NCBI GenBank assembly: GCA_934193545.1
Contig: CAKPVL010000020.1
Span: forward strand, 1 to 22,272
From: an uncultured Granulicatella sp.
Lineage (GTDB): Bacteria; Bacillota; Bacilli; Lactobacillales; Aerococcaceae
DNA: 22,272 nucleotides
Direction: 5' to 3'
In this document: piece after piece, positions 1 through 6,692 of the stretch
Layout of the letters: each line of letters opens with the position of its first letter
Numbering within the stretch: the stretch's first letter is position 1
The notes under the pieces: model-generated
The model's database searches: none
Told to the model about the DNA's origin: nothing
Seen by the model: the letters and a program-made list of their open reading frames with translations, nothing else
Made by a program: the position numbers and the translations under genes

Positions 1-228
1 TTATTGAGATTTTTATATAGTTTAGGATCTTTGGAATTTAAAGGAGATGGTTCCTTTGGCACAAAGGGGGATAAAGAGTATTCAGACTCAAGCAGATATA
101 TTGTAGCGATTAAAGTAGATGATAATGGGAACAAGAGTATAGATATGGATAATTTAGTGGCTTTATTACAAATCCATGCAGATAAAGCATTCGAGGCAAA
201 TAAATCCCGATTCAAGTCAACACGTTAA
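1..228 (+). CDS. C-terminal fragment of a lipoprotein-type protein, paralogue of the next gene (5' end outside the window)
   Basis: The reading frame is open from the first base, so this is the last ~75 codons of a gene that starts upstream; the TTG at 4 is not a credible start because no ribosome binding site is visible. The residues align with the C-terminus of the next gene: shared FxGDG, a Y/I-x-AIKVDD(N/K)GN segment, DxxNLVxLLQI and EANKxxF. The two genes are therefore tandem paralogues. The family is not one I can name, and no catalytic motif is visible. By analogy with the neighbour it is probably the outer end of an extracellular, lipid-anchored protein, but the signal peptide is not in the window. 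It ends at its own terminator. Confidence 0.8.
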   Translation, partial: LLRFLYSLGSLEFKGDGSFGTKGDKEYSDSSRYIVAIKVDDNGNKSIDMDNLVALLQIHADKAFEANKSRFKSTR

Positions 229-240
229 CAATTTCATGTT

Positions 241-272
241 AGCCAGCTACCTAATTAGTGGCTGGTTTTATT
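241..272 (+). terminator. Intrinsic terminator after the partial lipoprotein gene
   Basis: CCAGCTAC (243-250) pairs with GTGGCTGG (258-265) to give an 8-bp stem with one G-U pair and a 7-nt loop, followed by a T-rich tail from 266. It separates the two tandem paralogues into independent transcripts. Confidence 0.8.
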
Positions 273-304
273 GTTATCCTCGAGGGGGGTACAAAATAAA
301 TATT

Positions 305-331
305 TTGAGGTTCAAAAAAATATGGTATAAT
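305..331 (+). promoter_or_regulatory. Promoter for the 329-aa lipoprotein gene (extended -10)
   Basis: TTGAGG at 305-310 and TATAAT at 326-331 are 15 bp apart. The short spacer is compensated by a TGG extension immediately upstream of the -10. The ATG at 384 lies about 45 nt downstream of the expected start site, with AGAGGAG as ribosome binding site around 371-377. Confidence 0.7.
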
Positions 332-383
332 AATTGCAAGTGATCGTGAAAACATTCTCTATATGAGATGAGAGGAGTTATTT

Positions 384-1373
384 ATGAAAAAAGAAACGAA
401 ACGATTTTTAGCAGGGAGTGTGGCCGTTCTATCACTAGTAGTAGCGGGATGTTCTCAGTCTAAATCGACATCAGAATCAACAAAGGAAACAACAGAAGCA
501 ACAACGACTACGCAAGCAGTAGTCGAAAAGTCGAAAGATAGCAAAAATCCTGCAGCATCATTTGACTGGAATGCGAAAGTCGCACCAATGACGAAATATG
601 AACAAACGTATGTTGAATCAAATAGCGGAAAAACTGTTACGATGAACCTGGAGGGTGTCAAAAAAGCAGTAGAGGCCTTGAATGAGAAGAAAAAGAGCAT
701 CACTGATACAAAAGTTCTAGAAGCGTTAAAACTCGTGGATGCTGTCTTTGTAAATCAAGAGAACTTTGATGTACTTCTAAAAGCAACAGGGACTTCAAAT
801 CAAGAGGAATTCTTTACACGTATTTGGAATGATTATATGGTGAACTTCTTGAAGGAAGCACGCCCAACATTTACAAACGACGGAGAAGTGGAATATCAAG
901 GAGTGAAGTATCCCGTTAAAGTCTATGCTCCAATGTACTTAAAGGTAAATACGAATGCATTAGGAAGAGCAGCAGCTTATACGCTTGAAGATTACAAGGT
1001 TGAAGGCGATACTGTCTACTTAAAATTAAAAGCACCACGTGTTGACTTATACCAATATGAAGTACAAGCAAGTTACCAAACAAATAACAAAAATTTCTTC
1101 GATGGAATCGTTGAAGAAGTACAAAAAGTGGGACAAACAGACTTTACAAAAGCGCTCTTGTATAAATTCATTTACCGTTTAGCTGCCGTTGGATTTAGAG
1201 GAGATGGCTATGTCAACTTAGAAGGAATGGATTATTACGATAGAAACGAACACTATTTAGCGATTAAGGTGGATGACAAAGGCAATGCAACGATCGATGA
1301 TAAGAATTTAGTGAACCTTCTTCAAATCGATATGAAGCCAGCAAACGAAGCGAATAAAGCAAAATTTGAATAA
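384..1373 (+). CDS. Putative lipoprotein of unknown function, 329 aa
   Basis: The N-terminus is a classical lipoprotein signal: a KKETKR basic stretch, a hydrophobic core and a VAGC lipobox with the lipidated cysteine at residue 23. A Ser/Thr/Glu-rich linker of about 30 residues follows, as is usual for surface-exposed Firmicutes lipoproteins. The mature domain (about residues 60-329) is charged and soluble, with no further membrane segment. The last ~75 residues match the truncated gene just upstream. I do not recognise the family, and no enzyme or solute-binding signature is visible. Start choice: AGAGGAG ends 6 nt before the ATG. The gene has its own promoter and terminator, so it is monocistronic. 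The adjacent paralogue suggests a lineage-specific tandem expansion of surface lipoproteins. Confidence 0.85.
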   Translation: MKKETKRFLAGSVAVLSLVVAGCSQSKSTSESTKETTEATTTTQAVVEKSKDSKNPAASFDWNAKVAPMTKYEQTYVESNSGKTVTMNLEGVKKAVEALNEKKKSITDTKVLEALKLVDAVFVNQENFDVLLKATGTSNQEEFFTRIWNDYMVNFLKEARPTFTNDGEVEYQGVKYPVKVYAPMYLKVNTNALGRAAAYTLEDYKVEGDTVYLKLKAPRVDLYQYEVQASYQTNNKNFFDGIVEEVQKVGQTDFTKALLYKFIYRLAAVGFRGDGYVNLEGMDYYDRNEHYLAIKVDDKGNATIDDKNLVNLLQIDMKPANEANKAKFE

Positions 1374-1382
1374 TTAAACTGA

Positions 1383-1424
1383 AAAGGCCGGTAATGCTGA
1401 CGAAGCATTACCGGTCTTTGTTTT
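1383..1424 (+). terminator. Intrinsic terminator after the 329-aa lipoprotein gene
   Basis: CCGGTAATGC (1388-1397) pairs perfectly with GCATTACCGG (1405-1414) around a 7-nt loop. The stem extends outward through G-U, G-C and A-T pairs and is followed by TCTTTGTTTT. Confidence 0.9.
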
Positions 1425-1467
1425 GACTAAATGGTTAAAAATTAATGGTGTTCCAGTCGGACTTGCA

Positions 1468-1476
1468 TGGTATAAT
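1468..1476 (+). promoter_or_regulatory. Extended -10 promoter for rhaD
   Basis: TGGTATAAT is a consensus extended -10 element. No good -35 hexamer lies 16-18 bp upstream, so recognition would rely on the TGN extension. It lies about 60 nt before the rhaD start. I see no convincing catabolite-responsive element in the leader. Confidence 0.55.
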
Positions 1477-1535
1477 GAAGTCAAAGCATACGAAGAACAA
1501 GTTTTATCACAAAGAAATTAAGGGAGAATTGAAAA

Positions 1536-2357
1536 ATGACAAAATTTATTGAATCACCAGCAGTACAAAAATTATGTGAACTGACAAAAGAATCGTACTT
1601 ACGTTACTGGGATGAACGTAATGGCGGGAACGTGTCAGTACGCTTGGAAGCGAGCGAAGTAGAAGGCTATGAAGATGTGAAGGAAGTGAAACGTGTCCTC
1701 GACTTAGGATTCGACGCATCCACACTTGCGGGCTACTATTACTTAGTAACCGGTACAGGCCGTTACTTCAGAAACGTGACAAACCAACCGCTTCTAGATT
1801 TAGGGTTAGTTCGTATTTCAGAAGACGGACAAAAAGCAGAATTACTATGGGGATTCGAAGATGGCGGAAAACCAACTTCAGAATTCGCGAGCCACTTAAT
1901 GAGCCATATCGAACGACTCAAAGTGAATCCAAATCATAAAGTGGTCTTCCATTGCCACCCAACAAACCTTATCGCATTAAGCTTCACACAACCATTAGAC
2001 GAACGTCATTTATCAAGACTTCTTTGGAAAATGCAAGCTGAATCAATCGTGGTCTTCCCAGAAGGTATCGGTGTGATTCCTTATATGACACCAGGAACGA
2101 ACGCAATTGGGGAAGCAACGGCTGCGAAAATGGCAGAGTTTAGAGCTGTGATTTGGCCACATCATGGATTGTTTGCGGCAGGCGATACACTGGATGAAAC
2201 TTACGGTTTGATTGAAGTCATCGAAAAAGCAGCGATGATTTATTCTCAAGTCGGTGCACAAGGCGGTAAAATTCTACAAGAAATCACAGATGTGCAATTA
2301 CAAGAAATTGCGGAATACTTTAATATGACTCCACACGAAGGATTCTTAGACGTTTAA
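1536..2357 (+). CDS. rhaD: Rhamnulose-1-phosphate aldolase, class II (zinc-dependent)
   Basis: Cleaves L-rhamnulose 1-phosphate to dihydroxyacetone phosphate and L-lactaldehyde in the cytoplasm. The 273-aa length equals that of the E. coli enzyme (274 aa). Visible class II aldolase/adducin-fold features are the NGGN phosphate-binding loop (29-32), the catalytic glutamate in PTSEF (E116), zinc ligands H139 and H141 in FHCHPTNLIALS, and H210 in WPHHG, then LDETYGLIEVIEKAAMIY, typical of RhaD rather than of fuculose or ribulose phosphate aldolases. The start ATG follows AGGGAGA. What is odd is the setting: no rhamnose isomerase, rhamnulokinase, transporter or regulator lies beside it, and it is flanked by its own promoter and terminator. 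It may act on another ketose 1-phosphate or serve an unlinked pathway. The family call is strong; the physiological substrate is not settled by this sequence. Confidence 0.92.
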   Translation: MTKFIESPAVQKLCELTKESYLRYWDERNGGNVSVRLEASEVEGYEDVKEVKRVLDLGFDASTLAGYYYLVTGTGRYFRNVTNQPLLDLGLVRISEDGQKAELLWGFEDGGKPTSEFASHLMSHIERLKVNPNHKVVFHCHPTNLIALSFTQPLDERHLSRLLWKMQAESIVVFPEGIGVIPYMTPGTNAIGEATAAKMAEFRAVIWPHHGLFAAGDTLDETYGLIEVIEKAAMIYSQVGAQGGKILQEITDVQLQEIAEYFNMTPHEGFLDV

Positions 2358-2372
2358 TCAAACAAAAATCTC

Positions 2373-2405
2373 AAAGGGCAGGCTGAAAAAGCTTGCCCTT
2401 TTTTG
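2373..2405 (+). terminator. Intrinsic terminator after rhaD
   Basis: AAGGGCAGGC (2374-2383) pairs with GCTTGCCCTT (2391-2400) through one G-U pair, with a TGAAAAA loop and a run of T's to 2404. Confidence 0.9.
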
Positions 2406-2434
2406 CATTTTCAAACCTTCCGAGTCTCCATGCA

Positions 2435-2463
2435 TGTACATTGCCCTAGAACTGTTGTAAAAT
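2435..2463 (+). promoter_or_regulatory. Candidate promoter for pncB-nadE
   Basis: TGTACA (2435-2440, 4 of 6 consensus positions) and TAAAAT (2458-2463, 5 of 6) are exactly 17 bp apart. This is the best-spaced pair in the 95-nt gap between the rhaD terminator and the pncB start. I see no clear NAD-regulator operator. Confidence 0.5.
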
Positions 2464-2499
2464 AAAGAGGTAACTACAATAAAAAAGGGGTATCGACAG

Positions 2500-3990
2500 A
2501 TGAACTCAATTTATAAAGATGATAGTTTAACACTACATACAGACCTATACCAAATTAACATGATGAAAACGTATTGGGAAACAGGCGTGTCTGAGAAAAA
2601 AGCAATTTTCGAAGCCTATTTCAGAAAATTACCATTTGAAAATGGATATGCGATTTTTGCGGGACTAGAACGCATCGTTCGTTACATTGAACAATTACGT
2701 TTCTCAAAAACAGATATTGAATACTTACGTGGACTTGGACATTATCCAGAAGAATTCTTAACATACTTAGAAAACTTCGAATTCAAAGGAAGCATCCGCT
2801 CTGCCGTAGAGGGAGAACTCGTTTTTGCGAACGAACCACTGGTACAAGTAGAAGGAACGCTTGCTGAATGCCAATTAATCGAAACAGCATTATTAAATAT
2901 CGTCAACTTCCAAACTCTTATTGCAACAAAAGCGAGCCGTGTGCGTATGGTTTCTGGAAATGATCCAGTGCTTGAATTCGGTACTCGTCGTGCGCAAGAA
3001 TTAGATGCGGCAATTTGGGGAACACGTGCAGCGTACATCGGTGGATGTGATGCGACAAGTAACGTTCGTGCCGGCAAGATGTTTGGCATTCCAGTTTCTG
3101 GGACACATGCCCACGCATTAGTACAAGCGTATCGTGATGACTATGAAGCATTTAAAGCATATGCTGAGACTCACCGTGACTGCGTATTCTTAGTGGATAC
3201 GTATGATATCTTGAAATCTGGTGTTCCAAATGCTATCCGTGTAGCCAAAGAATTCGGCGACAAGATTAATTTCTTAGGCGTTCGTATCGACAGTGGTGAC
3301 ATGGCTTATATGTCGAAAAAAGTTCGTCAACAATTAGACGAAGCTGGATTTACAAAAGCGAAAATTTACGCGTCAAGTGACCTTGATGAAAAAACAATCC
3401 TCAACTTGAAGATGCAAGGCGCTAAAATCGACGTTTGGGGAATCGGTACTCGTTTAATTACAGCATATGACCAACCAGCACTTGGCTGTGTGTACAAACT
3501 TGTAAGTATCGAAGACGAAAACGGCGTAATGGTGGATACAATGAAGATTTCAAACAATGCGGAAAAAGTATCAACACCTGGTAAGAAACAAGTATGGCGT
3601 ATTACGCGTAACTCAGATGGCAAGTCTGAAGGGGACTACATCGCATTATGGGATGAACGTCCAGACCAATTAGACGAAATCTTTATGTTCCATCCAGTCT
3701 ACACTTATATCAATAAAACAGTGACAGACTTTACTGCGCGTCCAATTTTACAACCGATTTTCGAAAACGGAAAATTAGTGTATGAATTGCCAAAACTACA
3801 AGACATTAAAGCATACAAAGACGAGCAAATCGAAGCGCTATGGGACGAATACAAACGTATCTTGAACCCAGAGCAATATCCAGTCGACCTCTCTCAAAAG
3901 ACATACGACCAAAAATTGGCAAGTATTGCGGAAATCAGAGAAGAAGTGCGGCTTAAATCAGAACAGTTGGCCAAAGAAAACGCAAAGTAA
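2500..3990 (+). CDS. pncB: Nicotinate phosphoribosyltransferase
   Basis: Converts nicotinate and PRPP, with ATP hydrolysis, into nicotinate mononucleotide: the entry step of NAD salvage (Preiss-Handler pathway), cytoplasmic. The 496-aa length fits the Firmicutes branch of the family (about 490 aa). Family landmarks are the N-terminal TDLYQINM (14-21), FGTRRAQ (160-166), GTHAHALVQ (201-209, containing the histidine region used in the phosphorylated-enzyme cycle), [14 protein letters not shown], and [11 protein letters not shown] in the phosphate-binding barrel. AAGGGG (2485-2490) sets the ATG at 2500. It is followed after 10 nt by nadE, the last step of the same pathway, so the pair is almost certainly one transcript. 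An organism with this pair and no de novo genes in view probably depends on external nicotinate. Confidence 0.96.
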   Translation: MNSIYKDDSLTLHTDLYQINMMKTYWETGVSEKKAIFEAYFRKLPFENGYAIFAGLERIVRYIEQLRFSKTDIEYLRGLGHYPEEFLTYLENFEFKGSIRSAVEGELVFANEPLVQVEGTLAECQLIETALLNIVNFQTLIATKASRVRMVSGNDPVLEFGTRRAQELDAAIWGTRAAYIGGCDATSNVRAGKMFGIPVSGTHAHALVQAYRDDYEAFKAYAETHRDCVFLVDTYDILKSGVPNAIRVAKEFGDKINFLGVRIDSGDMAYMSKKVRQQLDEAGFTKAKIYASSDLDEKTILNLKMQGAKIDVWGIGTRLITAYDQPALGCVYKLVSIEDENGVMVDTMKISNNAEKVSTPGKKQVWRITRNSDGKSEGDYIALWDERPDQLDEIFMFHPVYTYINKTVTDFTARPILQPIFENGKLVYELPKLQDIKAYKDEQIEALWDEYKRILNPEQYPVDLSQKTYDQKLASIAEIREEVRLKSEQLAKENAK

Positions 3991-4000
3991 GGGGAACGTT

Positions 4001-4828
4001 ATGAGACCATTACAACAAAAAATTATCGAAACGCTTCGTGTGAAACCAGTGATTCATCCTGAAGAAGAAATCCGTAAAACCGTCGATTTCTTAAAGGCGT
4101 ATCTTGCAAAGTACCCCTTCTTGAATGGGTATGTCCTTGGGATTAGCGGCGGACAAGATTCAACGCTTGCTGGGAAACTCGCACAGATGGCGATTGATGA
4201 ATTGAACGAAGAACAAGACCAAAAAGTGTATCGTTTCTATGCGGTGCGCCTTCCTTATGGGGTGCAAGCAGATGAACAAGATGCCATGGACGCGATTGCC
4301 TTTATGAAGGCAACGGATGTGCTTCGCGTGAACGTGAAGGATGCGGTAGATGCGTCTGAGCGCAGTATTGAAGCCTTAGGAATGGAAATTTCAGACTTCA
4401 ATAAAGGAAATATCAAAGCGCGTGAACGTATGGTGGCTCAATATGCCATCGCAGGCCAAACGGGTTGTGCCGTTATCGGAACAGACCATGCGGCAGAATC
4501 GGTGACTGGTTTCTATACGAAATTTGGGGACGGGGCTGCAGATATCACTCCATTATGGCGTCTCAATAAACGTCAAGGCCGTGCGATGTTACAAGTGCTA
4601 GGTGCTCCAGAGCATTTATACTTGAAAGTTCCAACGGCAGACTTAGAAGAGGATCGTCCATCGCTTCCAGACGAAGTAGCGCTTGGGGTTACTTACGAAG
4701 AGATTGATGATTATCTCGAAGGAAAAGACATCAACGAAAAAGCTGCAGAGACGATTGAAAATTGGTATCGAAAGACAGAACATAAACGTCACTTACCAAT
4801 CACAATCTATGATGATTTTTGGAAATAA
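4001..4828 (+). CDS. nadE: Ammonia-dependent NAD+ synthetase
   Basis: Amidates nicotinate adenine dinucleotide (NaAD) to NAD+ using ATP and ammonia, the final step of the salvage route begun by pncB. The N-type ATP pyrophosphatase loop SGGQDS is at residues 49-54, and GTDHAAE and [14 protein letters not shown] give the dinucleotide/acid-substrate site. There is no glutaminase domain, so it is the ammonia-dependent short form. At 275 aa it equals the E. coli enzyme. The frame is open further upstream into pncB, but AAGGGG at 3989-3994 with the ATG at 4001 gives the right N-terminus, MRPLQQKII. It lies 10 nt after the pncB stop and is closed by a strong terminator. A downstream partner such as nadD is not in the window. 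Confidence 0.96.
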   Translation: MRPLQQKIIETLRVKPVIHPEEEIRKTVDFLKAYLAKYPFLNGYVLGISGGQDSTLAGKLAQMAIDELNEEQDQKVYRFYAVRLPYGVQADEQDAMDAIAFMKATDVLRVNVKDAVDASERSIEALGMEISDFNKGNIKARERMVAQYAIAGQTGCAVIGTDHAAESVTGFYTKFGDGAADITPLWRLNKRQGRAMLQVLGAPEHLYLKVPTADLEEDRPSLPDEVALGVTYEEIDDYLEGKDINEKAAETIENWYRKTEHKRHLPITIYDDFWK

Positions 4829-4837
4829 AGCTTCAAA

Positions 4838-4878
4838 GGCTATTCCTATCAGGCAACTGGTAGGGATAGTCTTTTTTT
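4838..4878 (+). terminator. Intrinsic terminator of the pncB-nadE operon
   Basis: GGCTATTCCTATCAG (4839-4853) pairs with CTGGTAGGGATAGTC (4858-4872 region) through several G-U pairs, with a GCAA loop and a run of seven T's to 4878. Confidence 0.9.
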
Positions 4879-4900
4879 GCTCTTTCAAGCAAACGCTCTA

Positions 4901-4928
4901 TTGAATTTCAAATAAGGAGTGCTATAAT
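4901..4928 (+). promoter_or_regulatory. Promoter for the 42-aa membrane protein gene
   Basis: TTGAAT (4901-4906) and a perfect TATAAT (4923-4928) are separated by 16 bp. The start codon at 4981 follows a leader of about 45 nt. Confidence 0.75.
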
Positions 4929-4980
4929 AAAGGTAACAATAGTCGGTTAATAGTTTTCAATTTCATTGGAGGTGGTCTTT

Positions 4981-5109
4981 ATGGACTTAGTATTACCAAT
5001 GTTTCTGGGGACGTTTGCACTGATGGGAGTTGCTCTATATTTGTTCTACTGGATCATCCGATTAGCCGTAAAACATGGAGTAGAATCCCAACAAAGGAAG
5101 TCACATTAA
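4981..5109 (+). CDS. Small single-pass membrane protein, 42 aa, unknown function
   Basis: ATG at 4981 is preceded by a near-perfect GGAGGTGG 7 nt away and by a consensus promoter, so I treat it as a real small gene. The predicted peptide has a hydrophobic segment at about residues 3-31 (containing MFLGTFALMGVALYLFYW) and a short basic tail, QQRKSH, so it would sit as one transmembrane helix with a positively charged cytoplasmic C-terminus. No family is recognisable. It ends 59 nt before the NUDIX gene, with a hairpin between them, so the two may be partly co-transcribed. Alternatives are a small toxin-like or complex-stabilising membrane peptide; nothing in the sequence decides between them, and no antisense antitoxin RNA is evident. 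Confidence 0.7.
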   Translation: MDLVLPMFLGTFALMGVALYLFYWIIRLAVKHGVESQQRKSH

Positions 5110-5127
5110 CGGCTTCAGAAAAAAGAT

Positions 5128-5155
5128 ATAGAGGTGGCGTGCCACCTCTATTTTC
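5128..5155 (+). terminator. Hairpin between the 42-aa gene and the NUDIX gene (terminator or attenuator)
   Basis: ATAGAGGTGG (5128-5137) pairs perfectly with CCACCTCTAT (5142-5151) around a CGTG loop. The T-tract is only TTTT, partly inside the stem. The NUDIX ribosome binding site (GGAGG, 5158-5162) begins just downstream. It probably terminates the small gene partially, leaving read-through to feed the NUDIX gene, for which I see no separate promoter. Confidence 0.6.
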
Positions 5156-5168
5156 GTGGAGGAAGACA

Positions 5169-5654
5169 ATGAAAGAAATGAACCATTTTGGCGTGTATGG
5201 TGTTTGTATTCGCGAGGGACGCATCCTTTGTATTCGTAAGACGCGTGGACCATACCGCGGGAGATTTGATTTGCCGGGAGGAACGCCGGAAGAAGGCGAG
5301 AGTCTGGTAGAAACATTGCGACGAGAAATGTTAGAGGAGACTGGATTCCAAGTGTCTGCCATTCACCAAAATACTATTCGCGATGTGTTTGTGACCGTTC
5401 CAGGAATTGCGAGCGTTCATCATGAGTTTGTTTTGTTTGCCATAGATGTTGAAGAAAAGAACGCTCAAACGGTAGAGGACTTCGTGACGAGCGAAGAGAA
5501 GAACGATTCGAAGGGAATTGTGTGGGTTCCACTAGAAGAAGTGAGCGTTGAAAATGCGTCTCCACTTGTAATCGAGGCTGCACGACCAACAGAGGCATTC
5601 GAGGCGAAACATTACGAACAATGGGTGATGTATGACGAAGATTTTATGAACTAA
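5169..5654 (+). CDS. NUDIX hydrolase
   Basis: Cytoplasmic pyrophosphohydrolase of the NUDIX (MutT-like) superfamily, cleaving a nucleoside diphosphate linked to some moiety X; the substrate cannot be read from the sequence. The full Nudix box fits Gx5Ex7REUxEExGU: G38, E44, R52-E53, E56-E57 and G59, with the preceding FDLPGG strand. These residues bind the catalytic divalent metal. The frame is open to an upstream GTG at 5139 inside the hairpin, but GGAGG at 5158-5162, six nt before ATG 5169, decides the start and gives 161 aa, normal for a single-domain member. No domain is fused to it. It may be read through from the small membrane protein gene upstream; nagB downstream has its own promoter. 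Confidence 0.9.
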   Translation: MKEMNHFGVYGVCIREGRILCIRKTRGPYRGRFDLPGGTPEEGESLVETLRREMLEETGFQVSAIHQNTIRDVFVTVPGIASVHHEFVLFAIDVEEKNAQTVEDFVTSEEKNDSKGIVWVPLEEVSVENASPLVIEAARPTEAFEAKHYEQWVMYDEDFMN

Positions 5655-5688
5655 AATGAATTTAGCTATTTAAAGACCTCTGAATTTT

Positions 5689-5697
5689 TGTTACAAT
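5689..5697 (+). promoter_or_regulatory. Extended -10 promoter for nagB
   Basis: TGTTACAAT is an extended -10 element with a 5-of-6 hexamer (TACAAT, 5692-5697). The -35 region (TTTAAA at 5669-5674, 17-bp spacing) is weak. The transcript would carry a leader of about 60 nt before the nagB start. Confidence 0.5.
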
Positions 5698-5728
5698 AAA
5701 GTTGGAACATTTATTCATGTCTTTAGAA

Positions 5729-5744
5729 CCCTTTTTTGAAAGGG
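5729..5744 (+). promoter_or_regulatory. Small hairpin in the nagB leader
   Basis: CCCTTT (5729-5734) pairs with AAAGGG (5739-5744) around a TTTG loop. It lies 6 nt before the GGGAGG ribosome binding site (5751-5756). It could tune translation or stability, or be an operator half-site pair; there is no T-tract, so it is not a terminator. Confidence 0.35.
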
Positions 5745-5764
5745 GATACAGGGAGGTATTATTA

Positions 5765-6472
5765 ATGGAAGTTATTGTTGTAAAAACTCAAGAAGAAGGG
5801 GCATTAGCCGCTTTTGAGATTTTTAAACGCGCACACGGCGAAGGAGCGAAAGTGTTTGGACTAGCGACAGGCTCAAGTCCAATTGGGTTATATGAATTAC
5901 TTAGAAATAGCGATTTAGATTTCTCAGATCGTATCTCAGTAAACTTAGATGAATATGTTGGTTTAGCACCAACGGATGAACATAGCTATCATTATTTCAT
6001 GAAAGAGCAATTATTCGACGCGAAACCATTTAAACATAGCTATTTACCAGACGGATTGGCCGAAGATGTCGATGCAGAAGTTGTACGCTATGAACGCATT
6101 CTTCAAGAAAATCCAGTGGACTTACAATTATTAGGAATTGGAAGTAACGCGCATATCGGATTCAACGAACCTGGCACACCGTTCACACAACGTACGCATA
6201 AGGTTCATTTAACAGAATCAACCATCGAAGCTAACAAACGTTTCTTTGAAAAAGAAGAAGACGTGCCACGTTACGCTTATTCAATGGGATTACAATCGAT
6301 TATGGATGCTAAAGAAATCGTATTAATTGCATTCGGACCTAAGAAAATCCATGCAATTAAAGGATTAGTGGAAGGACCGATCACAGAGGAAGTTCCAGCA
6401 AGTATTCTACAAAAACATCCAAAAGTAACCGTTATTTGTGATGAAGCAGCTGCAGCATTATTAACAAAATAA
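5765..6472 (+). CDS. nagB: Glucosamine-6-phosphate deaminase
   Basis: Converts glucosamine 6-phosphate to fructose 6-phosphate and ammonia, linking amino-sugar catabolism to glycolysis in the cytoplasm. Motifs are LATGSSP (33-39) for phosphate binding, NLDEYVGL (60-67, with the catalytic aspartate of the DEY triplet at D62), and [17 protein letters not shown] with H130 and E135 corresponding to the active-site His/Glu pair. The GSNAH form, rather than the enterobacterial GNDGH, is as in Gram-positive NagB. The frame is open back to 5702, but GGGAGG at 5751-5756 selects ATG 5765 and a 235-aa protein, close to the B. subtilis length. It stands alone without nagA and is ended by a terminator. 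Confidence 0.95.
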   Translation: MEVIVVKTQEEGALAAFEIFKRAHGEGAKVFGLATGSSPIGLYELLRNSDLDFSDRISVNLDEYVGLAPTDEHSYHYFMKEQLFDAKPFKHSYLPDGLAEDVDAEVVRYERILQENPVDLQLLGIGSNAHIGFNEPGTPFTQRTHKVHLTESTIEANKRFFEKEEDVPRYAYSMGLQSIMDAKEIVLIAFGPKKIHAIKGLVEGPITEEVPASILQKHPKVTVICDEAAAALLTK

Positions 6473-6482
6473 AGAAATAGAC

Positions 6483-6518
6483 AAGGCGTCTTTCGGGTAA
6501 CGGAAGGCGTCTTTTTTT
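6483..6518 (+). terminator. Intrinsic terminator after nagB
   Basis: AAGGCGTCTTTCG pairs with CGGAAGGCGTCTT across a GGTAA loop, using several G-U pairs, and is followed by a run of T's to 6518. The two arms also contain AAGGCGTC as a direct repeat. Confidence 0.85.
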
Positions 6519-6538
6519 GTCTTCAAAACGGGTGAAAA

Positions 6539-6574
6539 TTAACATATTTGTTAATTAACAGTTATGTTAATTTC
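6539..6574 (+). promoter_or_regulatory. Tandem overlapping palindromes TTAAC-N6-GTTAA upstream of psaB
   Basis: TTAAC (6539-6543)-N6-GTTAA (6550-6554) is directly abutted by TTAAC (6555-6559)-N6-GTTAA (6566-6570), so the palindrome centres are 16 bp apart. The block lies about 50 bp upstream of the psa -35 element. Geometry and most flanking bases recur at 14176-14211. The half-sites resemble the TTAAC/GTTAA of streptococcal AdcR/ZitR boxes, but the spacer here is longer (6 rather than 2), so the regulator is unknown. Confidence 0.5.
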
Positions 6575-6575
6575 T

Positions 6576-6601
6576 AGTTTTCAAAATTTTTTCTGAAAAC
6601 T
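6576..6601 (+). repeat. Inverted repeat AGTTTTCA / TGAAAACT upstream of psaB
   Basis: Arms of 8 bp at 6576-6583 and 6594-6601 with a 10-nt AT-rich spacer, between the tandem palindromes and the psa promoter. It could be a further operator or an AT-rich UP-type element; nothing decides. Confidence 0.4.
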
Positions 6602-6623
6602 TTTGGGAAACCGAAAAAAGTAC

Positions 6624-6654
6624 TTGACGAAATGAATTTTTTAGGGTAACCTAA
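6624..6654 (+). promoter_or_regulatory. psa promoter with overlapping DtxR/MntR-type operator
   Basis: TTGACG (6624-6629) is a good -35. At 17-bp spacing the -10 would be TAACCT (6647-6652), a weak hexamer lying inside TTAGGGTAACCTAA (6641-6654). That 14-mer is an interrupted palindrome (TTAGG...CCTAA) of the type bound by DtxR-family metal repressors such as MntR, EfaR and ScaR. A manganese-loaded repressor bound there would block RNA polymerase directly, which fits the manganese transporter downstream. Confidence 0.65.
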
Positions 6655-6692
6655 CAATTGTAGAATCTACATATTTTGAAAGGATGAATTCA

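Noticed and set aside
2429..2446. Possible NAD-regulator operator around ATGCAT/TGTACA before pncB
   Set aside because: The short palindromes do not form a recognisable NiaR or NrtR site; TGTACA is better used as the -35.
2742..3089. 115-codon minus-strand frame inside pncB
   Set aside because: Antisense shadow of the pncB frame; no ribosome binding site or family resemblance.
4683..4904. 73-codon plus-strand frame over the end of nadE and its terminator
   Set aside because: It runs through the nadE terminator, is out of frame with nadE and has no ribosome binding site.
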